Origin: Owenia fusiformis
Taxonomy: Eukaryota; Annelida; Polychaeta; Sabellida; Oweniidae
Length of the DNA: 64,000 bases
NCBI GenBank assembly: GCA_903813345.2
Contig: CAIIXF020000009.1
Span: 27,006,740 to 27,070,739 of the forward strand
Reading direction: 5' to 3'
Shown here: positions 53,267 through 62,200 of the stretch, in pieces
Layout: each line of letters begins with the position of its first letter
How positions within the stretch are numbered: the stretch's first letter is position 1
Notes under the pieces: generated by a model
Told to the model about the DNA's origin: nothing
The model's database searches: none
Seen by the model: the letters and a program-made list of their open reading frames with translations, nothing else
Made by a program: the position numbers and the translations under genes

Positions 53267-56200
53267 CTGAAAATACACAAACATTATCGGACATTAACAT
53301 ATATAAAATAATTTTGGCTTATGAGACATTAAAACTGAATATCATTTACACTTCAACAAATTTGTTCGTGAATTTTTTTTCTCAATTCCAACGAATTTGG
53401 ACATTTCAGCATCTTAAATCTTCAGTATTTTCATAAGTTATAGGCCTATTTGATCGGCTATCTCTATTTTCAGAAAATAAAATGTTATATGACAAACAGG
53501 AGTGATATGGGCAACCAGAAGTTTTACATACCTGCTTTTATCAGCCTCTTCTATGTAAAAGATTTTTCCAGGGGGCCAGAGACGTTGGTTTGTGACTCTG
53601 GACTGACCACTGTTCACTATGGCTGACTGCAGAGATTCCTGAATTAAAACGGAAGAACTTATCTGACTTTATGGGTGATGACGAAACACATTTCCTCTGT
53701 TGACCTCCATTGGGCATCAATTGGAAAAACAATTTACAAATATTTCAAATGAATGTTTTTAGTGTAAATTAAATATATAGTTTATCATCATGAGTATATC
53801 TCACTCGACACTCCTTTAATTGCATGTAAAAAGAGTGCCACTGTTATAAGTGTAACTCAAAATGAATAAATAAATATTTCATTCTAATCTCATTGGGCCT
53901 CACTGCCCCAAATATGTTTATTTCAACTTTTGATTCATCATTTAATTCCTTGCACATGTAGGTAAGAATAGACGAACATCACTGCATAGTTTACCTGGAA
54001 GTGTGTTACTATGGAGTCATAACGAGGTGAGTCCCTGCTACTACTGCTCAGTAGAGAAGTTGTGCTACCATCGTCACTGTTGTCTCTTGTAACAGCACAT
54101 ATCACATTGGTACAAGCCCCTGTCATTATTTTATGCTGGAAAAGATAACATCATATTGCTACAAGCCCCTGTCATGCTTTTATGCTGGAAAAGATAACAT
54201 CATATTGATATAAGCCCCTGTCATTATTTTATGCTGGAAAAGATAACATCATATTGCTACAAGCCCCTGTCATGCTTTTATGCTGGAAAAGATAACATCA
54301 AATTGATACAAGCCCCTGTCATGCTTTTATGCTGGAAAAGATAACATCACATTGTAATAAGATTTATTGCATTCTAAAAGAGCAACCCCCCCCCCAAAAG
54401 GAACATATGCAACTTTTATGACAAATACTGTCTCAGCAAAATTGAAAAATTGAAAATTGAGTAACTAGCAGACACGATTTACTGAAATTCATACACATGT
54501 AAGTGCCATAAAGTTAATAAGTCTAAATCTACATATGACTGTAAATTGATACCTGCATAGAAGTACACACCTTAGGTTTGTTACAGTCCTTTATAATCTT
54601 GAGCACTTTTACTTTGAGTTTCTCCATGGTAACAATCCCTAGTCTAGGCACAATATCTTCATTTAATACGACAGAACATACAAAATCTTCGGTAAACTTT
54701 GCAGTGGACTGGCTGCAAGAAAAACAAGGCATTAACATGACAAAATGTCACCACCTAAAACAATTTGGTCAATTTAAGGCAAGTTGGAAAATACCTTTTG
54801 ACCTTAAGAAGGTTTGATTTGAACTTCTTAGAACATGTAGATGATTTTGAAAAAAAAATTCGTCAATTTGAAGCAAGTTGAAAAAATACCTCTTTGACTT
54901 TTTTTGGCATTGAGAAGGTCATTGAAGGTCAAATGTCAAATGTAAAGTCAGATTTGAACTTCTGAGAACATGTAGATGAATTTGAAAAAAAAATTAAGTA
55001 AATTTGAAGCAAGTTGAAAAAAGACCTTTTTGACCTTGAAAAGGTCATTGAAGGTCAAATGTAAAGACCTTTTTGACCTTGAGAAGGTCATTGAAGGTCA
55101 AAGGTCAAATCTAAAGTCATATTTGAACTTCTGAGAACTTGTAAAAGTCAAATTTGAACTTCTGAAAAGATGTAGATGATTTTGAAAAAAAAATTTGGTC
55201 AATTTGAAGCAAGTTGAAAACAGACCTTTTTCTGAGAAGCAAGATGAAAAAAGACCTTTTTGACCTTTTTTGACCTTGAGAAGGTCATTGAAGGTCAAAT
55301 GTCAAATCTAAAGTCAAATCTAAAGTCATATTTGAATTTCTGAGAACATGTAGATGATTTTGAAAAGAAAATTTAGTCAATTTGAAGCAAGATGAAAAAA
55401 GACCTTTTTTGACATTGAGAAGGTCATTGAAGGTCAAATGTCAAATCTAAAGTCAGATTTGAATTTCTGAGAACATGTAGATGATTTTGAAAAAAAAATT
55501 TAGTCAATTTGAAGCAAGTTGAAAAAATACCTTTTTGACCTTTTTTGACTTTGAGAAGGTCATTGAAGGTCAAATGTCAAATCTTAAGTCAAATCTAAAG
55601 TCAGATTTGAATTTCTGAGAACACGTAGATGATTTTTAAAAAAAAAATTAGTCAATTTGAAGCAAGTTGAAAAAAGACCTTTTTTGACCTTGAGAAGGTC
55701 ATTGAAGGTCAAATGTCAAATCTAAAGTCAGATTTGAATTTCTGAGAACATGTAGGTGATTTTTAAAAAAAAAATTAGTCAATTTGAAGCAAGTTGAAAA
55801 AAGACCTTTTTTGACCTTGAGAAGGTCATTGAAGGTCAAATGTCAAATCTAAAGTCAAATCTAAAGTCATATTTGAATTTCTGAGAACATGTAGATGATT
55901 TTTTTAGTCAATTTGAAGCAAGTTGAAAACAGACCTTTTTGACCTTTTTGACCTTCAGAAGGTCATTGAAGGTCAAATGTCAAATCTAAAGTCAGATTTG
56001 AATTTATGAGAACATGTAGATGATTTTTAAAAAAAAAATTAGTCAATTTGAAGCAAGTTGAAAAAAGACCTTTTTTGACCTTGAGAAGGTCATTGAAGGT
56101 CAAATGTCAAATCTAAAGTCAAATCTAAAGTCATATTTGAATTTCTGAGAACATGTAGAAGATTTTGAAAAAAAAATTTAGTCAATTTGAAGCAAGATGA

Positions 56201-59200
56201 AAAAAGACCTTTTTTGACATTGAGAAGGTCATTGAAGGTCAAATGTCAAATCTAAGTCAGATTTGAATTTCTGAGAACATGTAGATGATTTTGAAAAGAA
56301 AATTTAGTCAATTTGAAGCAAGTTGAAAACAGACCTTTTTGACCTTTTTTGACCTTGAGAAGGTCATTGAAGGTCAAATGTCAAATCTAAAGTGAGATTT
56401 GAAGGTCAAATGTCAAATCTAAAGTCAGATTTGAATTTCTGAGAACATGTAGATGATTTTGAAAAAAAATTTAGTCAATGTGAAGCAAGTTGAAAAAAGA
56501 CCTTTTTGACCTTGAGAAGGTCATTGAAGGTCAAATGTCAAATCTAAAGTCAGATTTGAACTTCTGAGAACATGTGGATGATTTAGAAAAAAATTGAAGT
56601 CAGTCTAAACAGTATTTGTTAAGTTATAGGAAGTTGTAAGAAATTGTTAGACGCCGGACGCCAACCTCCAACCGCCGGACGCCAACCTCCAACCGCCGTC
56701 GCAAAAAAACGGAGACCATAACAATATGTCACCACTTTTGGTGGTGACATAAAAGATATGGCATTTACAATGTAGAGCTGAGTAGAAATTGTAGCCACTG
56801 ACTTGAATTGCCTTATGGCATTAAAGCTGAATTTTGATTTTGAAAAAAGTACATTATGATGATTCTTCAATGTAATATCTCTATATGAGGTGCAATTAAC
56901 TATATATAGCTTTTTACATGTATAGAATTAGAATTCTGAGTCAATAAACTAAACACAACACACAAAATGAAAAATAAATTCAATAAATCCTCTTGATCTA
57001 TGTTTGCATTTTTCAGATTTTGCCCCTGTGACTTCAGATCACATACATTTCATATTAACACTAAAAACGTTACTGAATTCGAACACAAAAATCCTATTTA
57101 CCAAAGGAGACCCCCAGGGGGTGAGTAAGCATAACACATGAGATCTGGGTATTGGGGTTTCAGCAGAATAGACAGGATAGCTGCAGCACCAGCCCCTAAA
57201 CTGTGTCCTGTGATCACTAGCTTATAACCCTATAAGTAAATATATAAGTGTTATGTCATATACATGTAAATGTACTAACCAAGACTCCATTTTGAGGAAA
57301 TGACGGTAGTTGATTAGTCTGATCCCAAAATGCAAAATTACATTTTTAAATTTAACCCTATAAGTAAATGTATAAGTGTTATGTCTTATATACAATACCA
57401 TACCTGCTAACCTCTCAAGGAAAAAAAACAGGAGTTTTTTTTAAAAAAAACAGGAGAATCCAGGAGATATTTTGCAAAAAACAGGAGAAAAACAGGAGAC
57501 TTTTACTGAAAAAAAAACAGGAGAAAACAGGAGACTTCTTTTAAAAAACAGGAGAAAACAGGAGGTTTCTTTTAGAAAACAAGTTACCATCTAAAAAACA
57601 GGAGAAAACAAGAGACTTTCAGTCTAAACAGGAGATTTTCTTTAAAAAACAGGAGAAAACAGGAGACTTCTTTTAAAAAACGGGAGAAAACAGGAGGTTT
57701 CTTTTAGAAAACAAGTTACCATCTAAAAAACAGGAGAAAACGAGAGACTTTCAGTCTAAACAGGAGATATTCTTTAAAAACAGGAGAAAACAATTTATTT
57801 TAAAAGCATGAGAAAACAGATTATCTTTAAAAACAGGGTATTTTCTTTTAAAACAGGAGAAAACAGGATATTTTCTTTAAAAATAGGAGAAAACAGGAGA
57901 CTTCTTTATAAAACAGGAAGTTTCTCTTGGTAAAGATACCAAGTAAAAAACAGGAGATCTTCTGTCAAAACAGGAGATGATTGATGTCATGATTGCAAAA
58001 TTCGAATTCAAACAGCCGCTATTTTATTCACTTCAACATTTGTATCGTTAATTTTGGTCTTATTTTCAAACGAAAATGCAGTTTGAATTTTTTGTAGTCA
58101 CGACATAAGGAGTATCGGTATCGATGTTGCATCCTGGGAGCCAATCCTCCTTGGTCCAAAGAGCTTACCGTAAATGTGACTGATAAATCTCAATGGTAAA
58201 ATCATTCAAACTTATTTAACATGATTTCTCTTAATGTATATACATGCTTAATCTTGGTAGGCTTACGCAATCGTGCATAAATAGACAAAATTATTCTTAG
58301 TCGTTTCACGGACATACTTGCGCAGATTCTTATCACCTCCACTCAGGAGATTATCTACGTAATAAGCATGCGCTAGGATCTAAATAAAGGATGGATTTGC
58401 TCTTACTGATTAAAATTGTTGCGCGTGCGCTAATTTCCTTGTTGTTGATTGGACATTTATACTAAATTAACTTTGTTTTTCATGATTAGATGTCGCTGGA
58501 GTTAATTGACTTATATGTAAGATACTGCAGACGATAAATGAGTACTCGGATTCAAGTTAAAAATCGGGAGGTAGGAGGAAAAAACGGGAGGACACAGACA
58601 AAATCGGGGGATTTTTACCTAAAACATGCGAAGTTTTTTGAAGAAATCGGGGGAAATCGGGAGAAAAAATCGGGAGATGATGAAAAATTACAAAATTAGA
58701 AAATCGGGAGATGGCAAAATTGCGCAGGAGATGGGTTAAAAAAACAGGAATCTCCCGATTTAAATCGGGAGTTGGCAACTGTGCAATACTAAGCAAGACT
58801 CCGTTTGAGGAAATGACAGTAGTTGATTAGTCTGATCCCAAAATGCAAAATGACATTTTTAGAATTTTTTGTCTCACTTGCTTTATCTTACATGATACTC
58901 AATTACATTAATTTCATATTTTCTTCAAAAATATCAACCAACTTGTTGGAGTAAATTCATTTGTACTTATATTCATAAGAGGGGATCACTCACTTGTCCT
59001 CTATGGAAAGCAATGTCAAGGATTCTGTCACGTTCCAGTTTTCGCTTGACGTAACAAGCTGCCTGTATCATGCCCTTGTGTCCAAGAGCACCACTAACTC
59101 CATCTATCTCTATAGTGTCACATTCTGCTGTCAAATCTGTCATGACATCCTGGATAAAGAAATTCATCAATAATCACAGATATATAGAGGTTATTTACTG

Positions 59201-62200
59201 AGATGGATTTAATATGAGTTTTATTCTGAGGGGCAATATGATATTTCCCAAGGGCCTGAATTTTCATGAGACGGAAACAATTTTTATTCAACATCAAAAA
59301 CATTCCCTGGTATTATTCAGCAGGAAGTAGTAGTATCATGGGATAAAATTATATGTTGTATCATAGCTTGTATCTTCATCCGCTATATCTAGTTCTTGTA
59401 TCAACAAATTAAAGTACTGTTTGTTTAACATGTATGGATTGGGGGTACTCTTTATTACATTAGTGAATGATTTAATGATGGGTTTGTATGCTATAACAGA
59501 ATGATTTACCAAAGGCAAAGCTATACATAGGGCAGTATATATTGGGAATAAGGGTTATAACATGCTGAAAGATTAAGACTTACCCGTAGAGACAATGTCC
59601 CACGTATCGCAACAACAACACTTTGTCCCTTATGGTCAAGTGCCACAAAGAATGGAATTTCATAAATCTGAAAACCAAAAGTGATCACTAAACAAGGGAT
59701 TAATCAAAATGTAACAACCTGCCATTTGTTACAGACACCAACCTCCAAACGTGAAATGCTGACCACCAAACACCAACTGGTGAACACCATTCACATAAAG
59801 ACTATAGCAATATGTCCCCACTTCTGGTGGTGACATGATATACCACTCAAAATAAGAACTGAAGCTTTCGTGAAGTGTCTTAATAATAAATCAGAAATTG
59901 AGGACATGAAGGGGGTTGATTGCTTGAAAGAGAATCCAACAACTTTATTCATAGATGGTGGTAAGAGCAATTAGTCAATTACCCAGTATTTACAAGGTGA
60001 GATTAGTAATCCCTCATGGGGAAAGGTCTCATGAGTATTGTCTCACTAGAGGCCAAATGAGTGGATAAGGTTCATAGATTTTTCTAGGTGGACAATAAGA
60101 ATTAATGGTATGGATCAATTGTAGATGTTATGTGATGGATGGTGTCAAATTATAAACAGTTTTGAAAAAAATAAGTTAGTTTCGTTAGGGGGAAATTTTT
60201 TCACGAATAGAGTTCAATTTTTAATACTCGTAGTCTAGTGAAAGTCAAACATTTGAAAATTTTGTTAGATGAGGGCAGGGGGTCAAACCATCAACCAGGA
60301 AATCAACTTCGTTTTTCCATGAATGGTAATAATTAGACACCATCCCTGATTCCCTAAATACCTTATTATGCAAACTGATGAACACTATATCCTCATAGTC
60401 AACCTGGCTTGTTTTCAAGATGGCTGCTGTGTGGCAGGCGCAAAAGTTGTCATTGCGAATGTGTTCAGGAGGACTAGGACATGTACAACACCTGGAATAC
60501 AAAAACAGCAATTGTAAATAACAGAGAAATACTCTCTTGGAATCTTCACAATGAACATGAGACAATTAATAAAAGTGCCACTTTCAAATTCAAAAATGAC
60601 AAGGCATTAACATGGAAAATGCTACCACCACCTACCATTTGTTACAGATGCCGATCGTCGAATGCCACATGCCAAACACCGTCCAAAAAAGTTGGAGACT
60701 GTGGTAGTGACATATTAGAAGCTGTGAATATTTATACAAGTATACAGAATATAAAATCAAAAGTGAAGGATTCATAATTTAACAACTTTCACATTCAAAG
60801 GCTTTCTGGTCCACTAACAAGACAACATAGGCATAGTTGTACAGGTTCACTTATTTGAACTTAGTTCCTTAAATGAAATTCTCTACTTCAATGTTGCTCT
60901 GGATGCCTTTTACACATGACCTTAGGGAGGGGTGCTTATATAGTGGATACCATGCATATACATGTTTGACACCCCTTTGTACCATTGGCAACATCACATT
61001 GAAATGTGCTTTAAAATATAGAAATTATGCTGCGACGATTGCCACTTTACTTTCCAACCTAAATTTTTTAGAATTCTTTGCCATAGGCTGGTTTGGGAAG
61101 TTCTATTAATTACAGAACAGGACAATACAACAACAATCAACATGAATGATGGCTTTAATTTAATAATTAAGGGTGATTTGGGTCATTTTGTGACACTACT
61201 GGGTGTTTTTACTTCAACATTTGAGGTTTTACTATAAAGAGGGGTTAGGGTGGCTAATCTACAATAAATTTAAGGATATCATTCAATGGGTGATATATAA
61301 ACTCTGACACTACATAGTCTACTGAAAAATATATAGGGTGTCAACATGACCTAAGAAGAAAATATGCTTCTACAGTAGACACCCTGTAAATACATTACTG
61401 ATAAGGTAAAGAATGAGAGTAGTGATACAGTAGGTGAAGAATTAGAAACAATCAAATAGCACACTTCATTATATATTGCTATAGAGAGTGCAGGACTGAG
61501 AGGAGATTCAAAAACACACTGTGCATGTCTATATAGCTCCCAACACCCACAGATTTTGAAAAACCTACAATATAATCCAATTCTTACACACTGTTACAAA
61601 AAAGTGTTAAACATCTAAGACTACCATTTTCAAAAAAGAAATAAAAATTGGATTAATAAAGGCAGTGAAAGCTTCACGACATACTGATTCAGAAAGCAAA
61701 CCTTTCGTTAGGATTTTGAGCAAAGAATGCGTCAACATTCTCTTTCCATCTTTCCCACCTAACATGAATTGGTTCTCTTACTCTCAGGTATTTATCACTA
61801 TATCTACAAATATCACATTTCAAAAATTTCATCAAGTTAGTGAAAAGAATTCCATCAACAAATAAGCAACAATATGTTCTGTTAGGTTTGCTTGTCATTC
61901 AAGGCTACCAATTTAAAGTAATAAATGTCTTCAGGATGTCTGTGGCGCGGCGAGCTATTTGAGTGAACAGAGTCCAAAAAATGTGAACACATTCCAAAAT
62001 TTTAGCTGATATTTTAAACATCATTAATTCTAAAACAAAAAATATAATTATTTATAATGTCCCAACTATTACTATTGCAACCAGTAAAGCAAAACATTTG
62101 GGGGCAAGAATTACACTAGCACTGACTTGTTATAACAACACACAGAATTACAATTAAAGTTTGCTTTCTGAAACACTCTCTGAAATGCAGATTTTGGACG

